Shown: positions 30,806 to 43,168, numbered from the stretch's first letter. The stretch is DNA of 64,000 bases from Apium graveolens (GCF_009905375.1 NC_133647.1:168996275-169060274), one strand, 5' to 3'. Made by a program: numbers and translations. The notes: generated from the sequence alone by a model not told the origin.

Positions 30806-31322
30806 GGTTAATTATGAAGTGACTCAATTAGTACATTAGACACTAATATATCTAAGTGTGTCACCAAATTTCTTTTGGTATCAATTAAATTCCTCAAATG
30901 GCGAACACGTGACACTCCGTTAACTCTGAAAAAGTCAAACGTTAAATTAAACGATTTCCGTTAATTTGATCTACGTGGACTTGCGTTGACCCCATGTGGA
31001 CTGCTAACATGTTATCAGACAAATCAAAAATAAATAAAAATAAAAACAAAATGATTATGAGCCAAAAATGACTTCAGGACATCTAAAAGTAAACTCAATC
31101 AACACAAATAAACCCTAAGCCCCCATTTTTGGCGATCAATAACAGCAATCGAAGATCATCGACAAGAAAGGTACGATCGAAGAACCCTAAACCCCATTTT
31201 CACTGTTCATATTGTTATATTTAAGTGACTTATATTTAAGTGTTTGTGTTTGTATATGTATAATTAAGTGTTTGTATTCATATATGTTTAAATTTCTGAA
31301 TTTTCGTATGTTAATGTACAGT

Positions 31323-34300
31323 ATGATTCAGATTGATGTTTATGTTTATCATCGTGGGTATTTCGCAAATCCACCTAAAGGAAATATACAGTATGTAGGA
31401 GGAGTGGTGGATTTGGTATATAAGGATACCGATAATATGCGTTTTAGTGATTTGGAAGATTATTCAGTTGCTTTTGATTAAGCTGCAAAGGAATAAAAAA
31501 ATAATGTCAGTGATTGGAGTGATGGGTCTAATGAGAGTGATCCATACTTTGAGGATGATGAGAGTGAGCCTGAGCTGAACTCTGATGAGAGTGACCCTGA
31601 GTTGATAGAAAATGTGAGGAATATGAAGATGAGAAAAGCTGCTAAAGCTAATAAGAACAATGTCATATTGAGAAAGAAATATCTTGAAGCTAAGGATGAT
31701 GATAGTCAAGGGTCTGACTATTTAAGTGATGAAATGAGATCATTGTCATCTTCAAGTGAAGATGAAACACAGAAGATGGGCTACATAGGACCTCCATCTA
31801 AAAAAAGAGGAAAAGAAGAACTGCATATTATAACCCCATCAAACATGCAGATGGTGCTATTAAATTCAGTCCTGATATGAGGTTTGGATCAATGGATGAA
31901 TTCAGGAAAGTTGTGAGGGACTACGGTATCCATGAGAGAATAGCAGTACAGTTTAACATTAATGATCAACATAAATGTCAAGTTGTTTGTGAGGATAGAT
32001 GTCCATTTTACATTTGGGTAAGGAGATTGAAAGACTCAAAAACTGTTGAGATCAGAACACTTGTAGATGAACATCTTTGCACAAAACCATATAACAACAA
32101 GCTAGCATCTGTTAAGTATCTGACTGAGGTTTACGGAGAAATAATTAGTCAGAATCCTACATGGAAGATCAAGGACATGATACAGACTATAAGGGATGAT
32201 ATGAAAATAGAAGTGTCAAGGATAAAGGTGATAAGGGTTAGGAAAGCTACTATAGAAGGTGTCTTTGACAACTTGAAGGAGCATTACTCTAGGGTGGGGG
32301 ATTTTGGACATCAAATTCTACTTAATAATCCTAAGAATAGGGTGGATATTAGAACAACAAGGCTGAATGAGAGTGATCCTAATAAGTTCAAAAGGATTTA
32401 TATATGCTATCATGCTTTGAAAGGAAGGCTGGAAGCTTGGATGTAGGCCAATACTGGGTTTAGATGGGTGTTTTCTGAAGACCATTTGTGGTGGCCAATT
32501 ATTAAATGCTATAGGTAGGGATGGGAATAACTAGATGTATCCAGTGGCTTATGCGGTAGTTGAGAGTGAGAATGGAGATAGTTGGAAGTGGTTTATTGAC
32601 CTACTAAGGGATTACCTCAGTCTTGGAGATGGAAGGGGTCTTACAATAATTTCAGACCAGAAGAAGGTATATTGCTTTCATTTTGTTGTACTTGTATGAG
32701 TCTTAATCTTGTTCATATGCATACTTATATGAGTCTTAATCATTTTATTTACAGGGTCTTGAATTAGCTGTAAGAGAATATCTTCCCAATGTGGAACACA
32801 TAAATTATTACAGGCATTTATGTGCCAACTTTGTTAGCAGGTATAATTACTTTCTTCTGTCACATCAATTATTACATCTATAATTCATGGAATTTATGTT
32901 GCCTTATTGTATTCAAATTTAAAGCCAACCATTTAAAAAACTTGTTTTGGTCCATTTCAACTGCCACAAACAAGGTTGCACATGAAAGGGCCATGAAAGC
33001 TATGGAAAGAGCAAGCAAGCCAGCATATGTAGAACTAAAGAGAAGAGACCCAAAAATATGGTGCAAAACCTATTTTGAAAAGCATTCTTGCACTGACACT
33101 GTTGAAAATAACACGTCTGAATCATTTAACTCTTGGATAATTGGTTAAAGGTACTTAAATTTCTTAAATTCTTAAATTTCTTAAGTTTCTTAAATTCTTA
33201 AATTTCTTAAATGTTGCAAAATTTCTTCCACTTCTGGACATGCTACAAGAGATCCATTTTAAGTTGATGAATAGGATCAGAGAAAATAGAGAGTCTATGC
33301 AAGCTAGTTAGTTTCAAATTTTTCCAAGAATCATGGCAAAACTTGACCTTGCTGTTACACAATCAAGGGATTGGAGAGCCACCTGGGATGGAATGAGGAA
33401 ATTTGTGGTTTGCATTTTACCTTGGTTCCAGTTTTATCATTTTACCTTATTTTTTACATTGGTTCCAGTTGGATCATTTTACCTTGTTTTTTATTGGTTC
33501 AATACAGGTGAAAAATGGAAGAACATGTTTGACTATTAACTTGGTTGAAAGAACACGTGATTGCAGAGTTTTTGATTTGACAGGAATACCATATCCCCAT
33601 GCTGTAGCAGCCATTCACAGTCGAAGAGAGCATCCACAAGCCTATGTCTCAAAATATTACTCAAGGGATACATATTTAAAGTCTTATAAGCACTCTCTTA
33701 GATCTCTTAAAAGTGAAAAATTTTGGGAGACTCATTCAACTGATGAGATCTTGCCACCATATATCCCCAAAAAACTTAGGGGTAGACCAAAGAAACAAAG
33801 GAGAAGAGAAGCATGGGATGGTGGAAATAGAAGCAGGAGTAGTCAGGTTGTTCAAAGATTCCCTTCAGGGGGAAAATGCATTGCAGCCTATGTAGGCAAC
33901 CAGGGCATAGGTGTACAAAATGTCCCAACAAGACCACCAATAATACTGACAATCAAGATGGAGGAACAACTGTTGAGGGTGAAAATACTGGTGGAACAAA
34001 TATGGAAGAAGAAAATACCAGTGGAACAAATGTGGAAGGAGAAAATACTGGTGGAACAAATGTCCCAAAGAAACATGATGTAATTGCTAGACTGAAGCTA
34101 CCAGTGAGAAGGAAGGAGAAAGGTATAGTAATAAAAGAACCAACTGCAAATCAGATGAAGGAAAAAAGTTCAACAACTGAACATGTGGGTAAAGGAAAAC
34201 AGAAGGCAGGGGAACAAGAAAAGATAAAGCTGAGAAGGCCTTTTCTCAATCTCCAAGGTTCACAAACATCACAGACTTCTGCAACTCCTAAGCCAATCCC

Positions 34301-34703
34301 AAACCAGAACAAATCAAGCAAAACTACAAATGGTGACAAGGAGGCAACACATTGCTTGAGTGGAACAAAGTCTTCTCAGTTCATGGAAGAACTTAGAGGA
34401 CCCCTCTTTAATGAATTTCTGAAGTGCACACTTGTTCCAGGCTATGTAAGGTGGCCACCCATCATAAGTTCTGCAGATGCAATTCCTACAAGTGCACTGG
34501 ATACTAATGAGCAAACTGATGATCAGGATGAAACTCAGGATAGACATAGTGGAAAAGATGATAATGAAGATTTTTAAGATGATGAAGAGATCCAGCAGCA
34601 ACCAAGGAGAAGTGTTAAAATTCGATCCAGACATCAGTTCAGGTTCAAGAACACGCTAGATACTGCAATTGTGATTGATGAAGACAATGAAGATAATAAT
34701 TAG
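31323..34703 (+). pseudogene. MULE transposase (MURA-like), decayed
   Basis: The start MIQIDVYVYHRGYFANPPKG and the YVGG block resemble MuDR-transposase N-termini. An acidic Ser/Asp/Glu region follows, then the MuDR DNA-binding domain (31877-32446, MRFGSMDEFRKVVRDYGIHE to about RIYICYHALKGRLEAW). The MULE catalytic domain starts near 32445 (RPILGLDGCFLKTICGGQLL, then ISDQKK), with probable introns 32668-32756 and about 32840-32973. A zinc-binding SWIM-like region lies near 33545-33630, where the expected PCPHAV is PYPHAV. A C-terminal CCHC knuckle (CSLCRQPGHRCTKC, 33879-33920) and an acidic tail end it. Stops near 31479 and 32551 and several frame changes (about 31850, 32445, 33148, 33880) make it non-functional. 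Boundaries are approximate. Confidence 0.82.
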
Positions 34704-34975
34704 CTCTTGCGAAATTAATGTGTCGGTCTTTTGAACATATTTTGTTGGTCTTGTAGAACTTATTTTGTTGGTCTTGTAGAACTTAGTTTGTTGGTCCTTT
34801 GTCCGTTATTATGTTTCTCGAAATTTATTATGTGGTCATGTGGAACCCCTGTTTTGGTATTTGAAGACCAAAGACCAAACTTATTATCCTGAACAATATT
34901 TGTCTTGAATTAAATGGAATGTAAGCATACTTTGCTAAATTTGTTAAAATACCATAAATTTGTCACACCTCTATT
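34704..34975. terminator. Convergent 3' ends inside the MULE
   Basis: This 272-bp gap separates the transposase stop from the stop of the opposing GRF gene. It contains a tandem of GTTGGTCTTGTAGAACTTA units (about 34744-34790) and AT-rich sequence. It should hold both poly(A) regions; individual signals were not resolved. Confidence 0.4.
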
Positions 34976-35456
34976 TTAAACTAAGCATAACAAACTAGTT
35001 CCAGTATTGTTTATTACAAATTTAGTGACAATCACAGAAATGAGAATGATTATTATACACATAAACATTCTACACTGATCCTTCATTTCTTTTTTCAAAT
35101 TCCTCAACTTCTCCTTCTGCTTCGCTATCTTTGATTCAACATGTACCAGCTTCTCCTCCAAACCATCTTTTTTGTGTGTAAAATCTGTGATCAAATCTTT
35201 AGCTCTACAACTTACTTCCGGATCAATCCACTCAAAAAAATTGCATCCTCTAGTGTCCTGCACATTCATATAAATCAAATATTTAATTACATATTTTTAG
35301 AATTGAAGAAAATTAAAAATTGCACACCTTTCCTCTGCAACATGTAAGAAAACATCTTCCTGGATTTTTTTGTGTCCAGCTTGTTCGCAATCGTACTCGT
35401 TCTCCACAGAAACAATGACGATGTGACTCCGGGAGAAAATTCATGCTGCTACTCAT
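34976..35456 (-). CDS. GRF zinc finger, coiled-coil, tail-anchored protein in MULE
   Basis: Two exons (35328-35456 and 34976-35257) joined across a 70-bp GT...AG intron give an open 136-residue protein. The splice restores the GRF zinc finger exactly: HCFCGERVRLRTSWTQKNPG in exon 1 with the next cysteines, and GCNFFEWIDPE at the start of exon 2, so the GRF spans about residues 14-55. Residues 60-97 are a charged heptad-like coiled coil (DGLEEKLVHVESKIAKQKEK), and 102-122 a hydrophobic membrane anchor (FMCIIIILISVIVTKFVI). All parts are undamaged although the transposase is badly broken. The gene lies inside the right inverted repeat's reach and points toward the transposase, as mudrB does toward mudrA in maize. 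GRF modules bind single-stranded nucleic acid in APE2 and TOP3-type proteins; the role here is unknown. Confidence 0.78.
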
Positions 35457-35775
35457 ATTGAAGAACAAAGAACCCCAAAACCCAACTTGAATAAGGGCAT
35501 CAATCCTTTGAATTTGATAAGGGTAAGTAAGAACCCTAAAACCTGACTTGTATTTGTACATATAAGTGGGTCGAGGCTTATGTGGATAGCCACGTTGCAG
35601 AACTAGCCGTTAGCATTCCACATCAGCTTTTTCCGTCTGCAGTTTTAAACAAATTAACGGAGTGTCACGTGTTTCCAGATGAGTGATTTAATTGATACCA
35701 AAAGAAACCTGGTGACCCTCTTGATACATTAGTGTGTACTAAGTGAGTCACTTGATAATTAACCCAATTTTGATA

Positions 35776-36467
35776 GGGTTTGTCTAAAAGGATCAAACGA
35801 TTATAATAAAATAAATATATCATATTTAAAAAATTAAAATATATAGAATATATCCTTATATGCTCATTTATTACCCAAATAATTTACTCAGACACAAATA
35901 TTCTCTTTGGTCCTAAAACCCGTCAGAAATAATGTAAAGTTTATCGCCGTCTATAACCAAACAGAGAACGACGTCGTTCGGTGATCTTCCTGAAGAAACC
36001 ACATTCAACATTCTCTGAAGACTGCCGGTAAAAGACCTAATAAAGTCAACATCAATCAACAAAGCATGGTACTCTCTATTCGCCGTTGTATTTCTGAAAT
36101 GCCATGATAATGCTTTGCTTATTATCCCTCCCATATATTACTTCCCAACAAAACTACTGCTCTTTGATTTCTGCTGAAATTCAGAAAATTTGATATTCCT
36201 TTCGAGATCAGGAGCCGTAGTTTGAAAATGATTACTGAGGTGCACGGAATGCTTTTGTTAACTGATTTGTATATGCATTACACTTCTCCATAGAGTCCTT
36301 GGTTTTAAGGTGCCAGATGATGTTTCGATTCAATAAGAATAATCAGTCCCTTTTAGGCTTATGGATTTTGGGATTCACTTGAGCTTTGTGTTTTAGAAGT
36401 CCAACATTGTAATAAAAGGAAGTCCAAGTATTCTTATGGCATATGGTTGTTGAGGAAAGAAAATGAC
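35776..36467. other. Flanking DNA with a weak 73-codon ORF
   Basis: Nothing was firmly identified. A minus-strand frame at 35913-36134 encodes MGGIISKALSWHFRNTTANR and 53 more residues, ending in DGDKLYIISDGF. The MGGIIS start would fit an N-myristoylation site. No homologue is recalled and no promoter seen, so it may be chance or a gene remnant. The rest of the stretch is unremarkable. Confidence 0.25.
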
Positions 36468-36970
36468 GGGGTTAAGTATCAAATTTATCGCTATATAACT
36501 AGTGAATATCAAATTTACCACCGATTAATTCGGGATCTCAAATTGGCCATTTTTACACAAAAATGCTATTTTTCGGTGATAAATTTGAGATGTCGTCAGC
36601 TTATGACCGGCTTGAAAAGTGGCCAATTTGAGACCCGTCTACTTTTTTTTATTATCGTAGGGAACCCGCAACCGCTACCCTTCGGGTGCGCACTGGGTAA
36701 ATCCCACGGGCTCACGCAATAGTCTGCAAACCACGTGAACCAAGATAAACCGTACTTAAGCGACATGCTCTGATTCAGGAGGCACAATCATAAATTCTCC
36801 TCCCGTGAGATTCGTGATCAAGAGGATAATTATCCCCTCTTTAACCAACTGAGTCAACCCTTGCGGGGTAGACCCGCCTACTTGAAAGTGGTCAATTTGA
36901 GACCCCGAATTCGTCGGTGGTAAATTTGAAAATTTGCTAATTATATAGTGGTCAACTTGATAATTAATCC
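36468..36970. mobile_element. MULE-like MITE interrupted by a SINE
   Basis: Inverted repeats of about 95 bp (GGGTTAAGTATCAAATTTAT at the left; GGATTAATTATCAAGTTGAC on the other strand at the right; both later reading TCAAATTTACCACCGA) are flanked by 9-bp near-duplications gaaaatgac (36459-36467) and gaaaatgat (36971-36979). Without the SINE the element is about 265 bp and non-coding. Its outermost 15 bases resemble the ends of the large MULE at 30806, suggesting related terminal sequences. Confidence 0.78.
36644..36869 (-). mobile_element. tRNA-derived SINE
   Basis: The insert is 226 bp and lies between 13-bp repeats agacccg(t/c)ctact (36631-36643, 36870-36882, one mismatch). On the minus strand it starts ACCCCGCAAGGGTTGACTCA, with an A-box-like TGACTCAGTTGGTTAAAG, a B-box-like GATCACGAATCTC about 35 bases on, and a tail GATAATAAAAAAAAG. 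Length, Pol III boxes, A-tail and TSD together identify a SINE. The particular family was not named. Confidence 0.75.
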
Positions 36971-36979
36971 GAAAATGAT

Positions 36980-37618
36980 GTAATGTCTTGGACTATGCAT
37001 TTTAAGGTTGTCCTCGAAGAAGGTAGGCCGCCTTTGAATCTAACCAAGACTGGAACACTTGTTATTGAGTGATATGCACCAGAGAGGTTTGATGTTACAA
37101 GCATAGCCTCCTGAAATCTCAAGACCATGATTCTTATAGATCATGGATTCAGTAAGCATGGGGTCCAGAGGTTTCTCAATTGGTTATGGCACCTGCTACT
37201 GTTGATATTTCCTTCTTAGAGAGTTTGATCATGTATGATGGAGGAAAGTACCTGTCGAAATTTTGAAGTGAGTAATCCGCAGTCTTATGGTGGTAACTTG
37301 TAAGTGTTATTAATTATATTTATATATTATAGTTGTTGGTCCATATGAATCATATGTACTCTTTTGCACATAATCATTAACAAAAATAAAACTTCATGCT
37401 TTGCTAATCAACACCTATACTTTGCTTCGTTATACGTAACATCGATTTTGAGATGAGTTATTGAAAACATATATTTAAATTTAAGATTGTGCATGACAGA
37501 AATAAGAATTAGGGATAATATAGTCCTTTGTGTAAAGATTGACCTGACTCGACCCATGTTTTTTATTTTCTTAATCTGTTATGTGCATATTGTTTTTATT
37601 TTCATTAATTGTTTATGT
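36980..37618. other. Flanking DNA, possible gene remnant
   Basis: No intact gene. The first 250 bases on the plus strand contain broken coding-like phrases (for example EEGRPPLNLTKTGTLVIE followed by a stop), which might be a decayed exon. I do not recognise it. Confidence 0.25.
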
Positions 37619-37623
37619 TCTTG

Positions 37624-38222
37624 TGTTAGGTCACACACACACTGTAGAAGGGGGTTGAATACAGTGTATAGCACAATCAAATCGAATTTAAAGAACACAA
37701 GTAACAGAATATAAACTTTATTAAACTCTGTTACAATGTAGAACTGTCCTCTCTCAGTGATGAACAAATATCACGAGAGTTGCTAGGGTTACAATTAATA
37801 ATATTCTCGATAATGATAACACTTATAGTGTAAACCCTATGTCTGTGTTTATATATTACACAGTTACAAGATAATCGCTAATTGATATGGAATATAATTC
37901 TGCTTCCTAAAATATATCAATGAGATATCTTTTCTTCCAAGTATTCCATTCTTCATAGAATTCCTTCTTCATGCATATTTCTTCTTACGTTTGTCTTGAT
38001 CTTCTTTCTTTTCAATCAACCATCTTCCTTATCTGAAAGTTTCCTTTAAGTCCTGATATTATCTCCTGATAAATATCTCCTGAACCTTAAGTACTGATAA
38101 CTTAAGTTCTGACTTCAGTATAAGTGTTGATTTCAGTTAAGTACTGATTTGTCCTGTTTAAGTAAGATCTGAAAACTAAACACAAATCATATTAGACATG
38201 ACATTATCAAATATATCTAACA
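37624..38222 (-). repeat. 3' LTR of copia-2
   Basis: This 599-bp LTR has TG...CA ends and is preceded, in the element's sense, by the polypurine tract TTGGGGGAGAT (38223-38233 complement). Confidence 0.9.
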
Positions 38223-38425
38223 ATCTCCCCCAACTTGTAAATTAGCATAATATACAAGTTCAACAGATATTTGATGATGTCAAAAACATTAAGTACAAAT
38301 GCATGAGAATTTGACTAGATAACTACAACTTACAGTCCTTAAAGCTTTACCATCTTTAACTTCTGATAACAACTTCAGTCTGCATACATATCAGAATTTG
38401 AGCAGTTGTAGATCTTGATTTGGCT

Positions 38426-41400
38426 TCACTTTCTGATCTCTTCGATGTCAGGAGTTGTTCTGAGATAGTTCTTTAACAAACATCTCTCAGCATATCTGAC
38501 TTCATCAATCATCCTCTTTTTAGCATATTTAAGCTCTGCAGTATCTTCACCAGTTTGGAAGATAGCATATCTGAGATCATTAATTTTTGCTTTTCTCAAC
38601 TCCTGATATAGTCTTATGACATAGGCTTTGTCAGACTCTAGATTCAATTCAAGTCCCTTAATACCAAGATATGTTCTGATCTTTGCAGTATTAGGCTTCA
38701 TATCAACAATATCACCCTTGTGATCTCTGTACTTGGGACAGTATGTGCTATCAGACTTTACAGAATAAAGCCTTTTCTGTCTCTGAATTTGAGTCTTCAA
38801 ATAATTTGCAGCACTTTCTGTTAATCTGTCCTTCACTTAAAGTAAGAATAAAACATGTTCTAGTTCCTCAAAATACTTCAGTGGTATAGCATTTTCCCTT
38901 ATATGGTAAACCCTTCCATCTGTCATGAAATATAACAAGATGTGTTCTTTCAAGAAGGTATGGTAAACCATCTGTACAGATTCTAGTTGATTCAATCTTT
39001 CAGGAGTTTCTCCAATACCTGGTTCACTTAAGGAAGTTGGATCATTGGTTGTGTTATGCACTCTTCTTTCATCAGCGCTACCCAATCCAGATTTATCTCT
39101 TGCTTCCTTTCCAGTAACCACTCTTGCTTCAAAACCACTTGTTGCAGTCTTCAAAGGTTGAGTCTATTTGGCTTTAGTGAATCCTGGTAGGAGTAACTTT
39201 GAGGATTTAACATGAGCAATTTCATAGGTTTCCTTTGGCTTATCTTCTGATATCAAGCCAACTTGAGCTATGTCAGAGGTTGTTTGCTTCATTGTTATAT
39301 CAGAACTAACTATATCTTGACTCTGAACAACTTGAGCCATGTCAGAGGTTGTCTTAGAAATCTTCCTTGAAGTCAGAGTAAGATTAGCATCTTCATCAAA
39401 AATTTCTTCATCCATAGGAGGCACATAAACCTTTACAGGTTCACCAACTTTTTCTTTGCCCTTGGACCTTGGATCTATCTGCAATTATGATTTGGCTTTA
39501 GTTGCCACATGATTTGTCCTTTCTTTTATCACAATGCCTTTAGCCGTAGGAAGTTTCTTTTTAACAGCATAAGCTTCAGATTTGGAGTTGACTTTTCTAA
39601 CTTAAGTCTAGTTTCTTCTTCCATTAGACTCTCAAAGTCCATTCCTGGATTTTCTTTCAGAAATAACTGTCTTGAAATTTCTTCATCAAGTTCCAAAAGT
39701 TCATCAGAACTTATCCTTTTACTAGTATCAGAAGTTATTCTTCTCCCAGTATCAGAACTTGTTCTATGACTTGTAATTCCAGCTCTACTTGATGAGAGAC
39801 CTCCAACTTGACCATGACCTTCACCCATTCCAGAGTTTCCCGGGTCATTACCATCATCCTTTTTCTTCAGTGTCGGTTTGCATTTGGACTTAATTACTTT
39901 CTCCCCCCTTTTGGCATCAGCAGGTAAAAGAAGATAGAGAAGCAATTCCGCTGAGGATTGAATCTTATTGAGTTGAGATTGCTGAGAAGCTTGATTTTTC
40001 AAAATTTCATCAATCTGAGACTGCCGCTTCTCTTGGGTTTTCTCAATGTTGGTAATTTTGTCAAAGGAAGGTTTGAAAAACCTTTTCTTGTCCAACTTGA
40101 CAACTGTATCTTGCTGCATTAAGGTTTCTTGAATCTTGTCCACCTTGGCCTGAGTTATAGACTGTTGACCTTGAAGGTGCCTTGTACTAAGTGCAGTAAC
40201 TCTTAGCTGTATCTTGAAATCATCATTGACTAACATCTCATCAACTTTGGCCAAGTGATCAGCAAGAATCTTTTCAGTAGGAACAAAGGTAACTGTGTTC
40301 CACTCCTTAGTCCACTCCTATCCTCTAGGAGTTTCACTCCAAGGTACTGGTGCTTCCCCTATAACAAACTTTTTGACTATCTCAGCTTTTGAAGAAGCGT
40401 GTAGAGGTGTATGTCCAGAAGGACCAGCTGCATCAGCATCTAAATTTGTAGCAGCATTACCAGTAGCATCAACATTTGCAGCATCAGAACTTACAGAGTC
40501 AATATCTTCAGCATCCTCTGATAAAAGAACAGTATGAGAAGCTATGGAGGCTTCAACATCATCCTCTAAGGGCTGATCTCCAACTAAGTTCTGATCAACA
40601 TCCATATTTTGATGCTCACCTAAAATCTGATCTTCAGTATCTAGATGCAGAGAAGGTGTTGTAGGCAATTCTGGATTAAAATCAGCATCAGGAATTGGTG
40701 TTGTTGATGGAGTGACTTGAGCTGATGGAGCTTCTAGATACAAAACCTGTGGCACTTCCAAGTTATGTATGTCAATTTCATCACTTGGCCCCTGGTAATC
40801 AGCATTTACTGGAGATACTGGAGGTGTAGGAATGTGAGTACTTTCTGGCTCATGTAGTGGAGAGTGATGAGTTGCATGAGAATCTGGATTAGCACTAGGA
40901 GAATTGTGAGCTTCAACAGGGTCTTGTGAGATCAGAGATTCCTGATCCCCTTCCTTAGCTGCTGCTTCCATTCCTTTACCAGAATCTTCAGGCCTTTTTG
41001 CCAATGTTTTGAATCTTTTAGCTTTTAAGGTGACTTTAGGAGCTGTATCATCAAAATTACGCTTTCTAAGCCTTGTTAGGGGCCTAGAACTCCCAATATC
41101 AACATCCTCCTGAGAAGAGACCTTCTCAGCTTCTAGAACAACAGGTTCTGATACAAGAACCTGTTCCTCAGCATCTGATTCATCTCGCAGAATGAATCTC
41201 CTTCTCTTCTGCTGTGTCTGAGGTACTTTCTTAGTCCTCTTAGGTTTGGAAGATGAAGGCTGCACTGTAGGTTCTGAAGGTTGAGGTTGAGAAGTTTGTG
41301 GTGGTTGAGTAGAGGTGGTAGGTGCTGATGGATGAGGTTTAGATGGTTGAACATCAGGATATAGTGCAGTGTACTTAACAGGATCATAGGTTATTAAGGC

Positions 41401-42180
41401 TTGTTTGACAGATAAAGGAATTAAGAGGGGTCTTAACACAACCTTCTTATTATCAGTAAATAATAAGTTAATAAAAGCTCTTTTAGCTATTCTGAATGAT
41501 GAAATTAATTCACCATAATTTTGGGGCTTATTATCACAACAGAAACTATAGATAAGCTGACAGAATCTAGCAAAATAAACAGTAGATCTATCTTCATGCA
41601 TTATGTCCCCAATAAAATCTAAAACAGCACTTGCATAGTCAAAATCAATTCGATTTATGAGAGCATACCCGATTTATTGGCTGAATATGGGAATTACATC
41701 AAAATTGGAACATTTGTTTGTAAAAGCTTTAGTTATGCAGTCAAAGAAGAAACTCCATTCCCTCCTTATGAAAGATCCCTTCAACTGGCCAAGCTTTGCC
41801 AATGTCCTCTCAAATCCCAGACTGGCCATCATGTTTTGAAGAACTGGCTCGTCAACAGTAGAATAAACACAGTTCTCAGGTAGCTGCAGTGCTTGTCGAA
41901 CCGTAGACAAAGTCACAACATATTAATCCTCCCCTGATGAAAAAATAATACTTGGGGACCCTTGAGCACCACCATCATCATATACACCGCTTCTCCAGAA
42001 CTCCAATACTTCAGTACCAGACACTGCTTCGGGTTCAGTCAGAGCATACCCAATATCAGAACTAGCAAGAAAGTCCTGAATGAAGTGAAGTTCAGAGGGT
42101 GCTTCCGACTTGCTAAGAATCGCAGAGAAGTTATTAGGAACAAACGTAGCTCCATCAAAAATTATGTCCTTGGGTGCTAT
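38426..42180 (-). pseudogene. Large accessory ORF of copia-2
   Basis: This is the homologue of copia-1 14714-18437, aligned through its whole length including the N-terminal globular part (REWSFFFDCITKAF at about 41750), the low-complexity middle and the helical C-terminus (RYAERCLLKNYLRTTPDI). The start codon has become ATA at 42178-42180. At least six stops or frame changes (near 41917, 41640, 40317, 39528, 39163 and 38836) break it into six open pieces. It is useful because lesions differ from those of copia-1, showing that both descend from one long open frame. Confidence 0.75.
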
Positions 42181-42327
42181 GAGAATTCGTGAGAAAGAAG
42201 ATTGCCTGTAAGGTGTTTGAGGAAATGTCTGTATGAAAAATTGTCAGTAGATGAGAGAGAATGAAAGTAAAAAGAGAGAGATAAAATATGAAACTAAATA
42301 AAAGATTTTACAATCTTTTCTCTCTTT

Positions 42328-42335
42328 TACTTATA
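42328..42335 (-). promoter_or_regulatory. TATA box of the large accessory gene in copia-2
   Basis: TATAAGTA on the minus strand, followed by a CT-rich leader, is equivalent to 14559-14566 of copia-1. Confidence 0.5.
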
Positions 42336-42898
42336 CACGGTAGAAAAAGTAACCGTTGAGACACCTGTCAGACATGTAGCAGTAAAAGATAATTAATGGG
42401 CACGGGTATGCAGTAATCATTACTTATCATATGCAGTTTTTCAAGGAAAAACCGTTCCACTTACCAAGTAATCCCATTAATCAAGTTAGTTCAGTTTTAT
42501 TTTAAAATTTTAAACTGTTCCTACTTAATAAATTTTTATCACTGCGTGACCAATATTCTGTAAAAATATGACCAATGAGAGAATGACCATTAATAAACCA
42601 AGTAAACAAATACTTCCACGTCAGAATCAGAACTTGATTTGTATCAGAGCTAAAAGGTCATCAGAATATGGTTAGTATAAGGATTTAAAATGTTACCAGA
42701 ATATCAAACGACTCAGAGACAAAATCTTACATAAATATAAAATTTCATTAATATATTGAGCAAATACATTTCATGAAATTTAAATTACATGCTTAAAAGT
42801 ACAAGATTGTCCTAAGCTACAAATCCTAACATCAACAGCTTTAGTCATAAGCTAAGAAGCTAGACAAAGCTGACGTGAAGAGAAATAGATAGCTGTAA
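42336..42898 (-). other. Intergenic segment between the accessory genes of copia-2
   Basis: Non-coding, and homologous to copia-1 13998-14558. The ATATTAATGAAATTT stretch (about 42735-42760 complement) and the CATGTCTGACAGGT block (about 42362-42378 complement) are both retained. Confidence 0.5.
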
Positions 42899-43168
42899 TT
42901 ATTTCTTCTTCCTACTCTCAACAAAAAGAACAGCGAGACGAATGATTCGCTCCTGCTATCGAAGAGCTTCCCTCCGTTCCTCTTCCAGACATTCAAGATG
43001 GCGATGATAGTCCATGTAGAAGAACAAGAGGTCTATGAGGACATCTTGGGGAACTGAGTCCCAGATTTCATCAGGAATGGCAGTGACATGCCATTTCTGC
43101 TGCCATTCAGTACACCTCAAAGTGATAGTGAAAGTGTCATAGTTCAGAAGTAAGTTAAAGTGAACCAT
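42899..43168 (-). pseudogene. Small accessory gene of copia-2 (one stop)
   Basis: Exactly 270 bp, as in copia-1. It starts MVHFNLLLNYDTFTITLRCT and contains EIWDSVPQDVLIDLLFFYMD, then a TAG at 42956-42958 where copia-1 has a His codon followed by Gln codons. The last 19 codons (QERIIRL...ESRKKK) remain readable in frame. The match to copia-1 begins exactly at this ATG and ends at the shared stop. Confidence 0.7.

Larger units (their letters stand above)
30806..35765. mobile_element. MuDR-type MULE, 4.96 kb
   Basis: Long inverted repeats of at least 115 bp bound the element: GGTTAATTATGAAGTGACTC at the left, GGGTTAATTATCAAGTGACT on the other strand at the right. They remain alignable through CACGTGACACTCCGTTAA and beyond. 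The 10-bp direct repeat AATTTTGATA flanks it (30796-30805, 35766-35775), consistent with the 9-10 bp TSD of Mutator elements. Inside are a broken MURA-like transposase reading right and, convergent to it, an intact GRF-zinc-finger gene reading left. This is a potential parent only if a functional transposase exists elsewhere. It lies immediately upstream of RPC6. Confidence 0.9.

Noticed and set aside
32822..33148. Separate 108-codon gene in the MULE
   Set aside because: Its first 45 codons are an intron read through; the rest is the MULE transposase continuing from upstream.
35913..36134. Small protein gene MGGIISKALSWHF...
   Set aside because: A single short frame with no recognised homology, promoter or splice context; kept only as a remark in the flanking-DNA entry.
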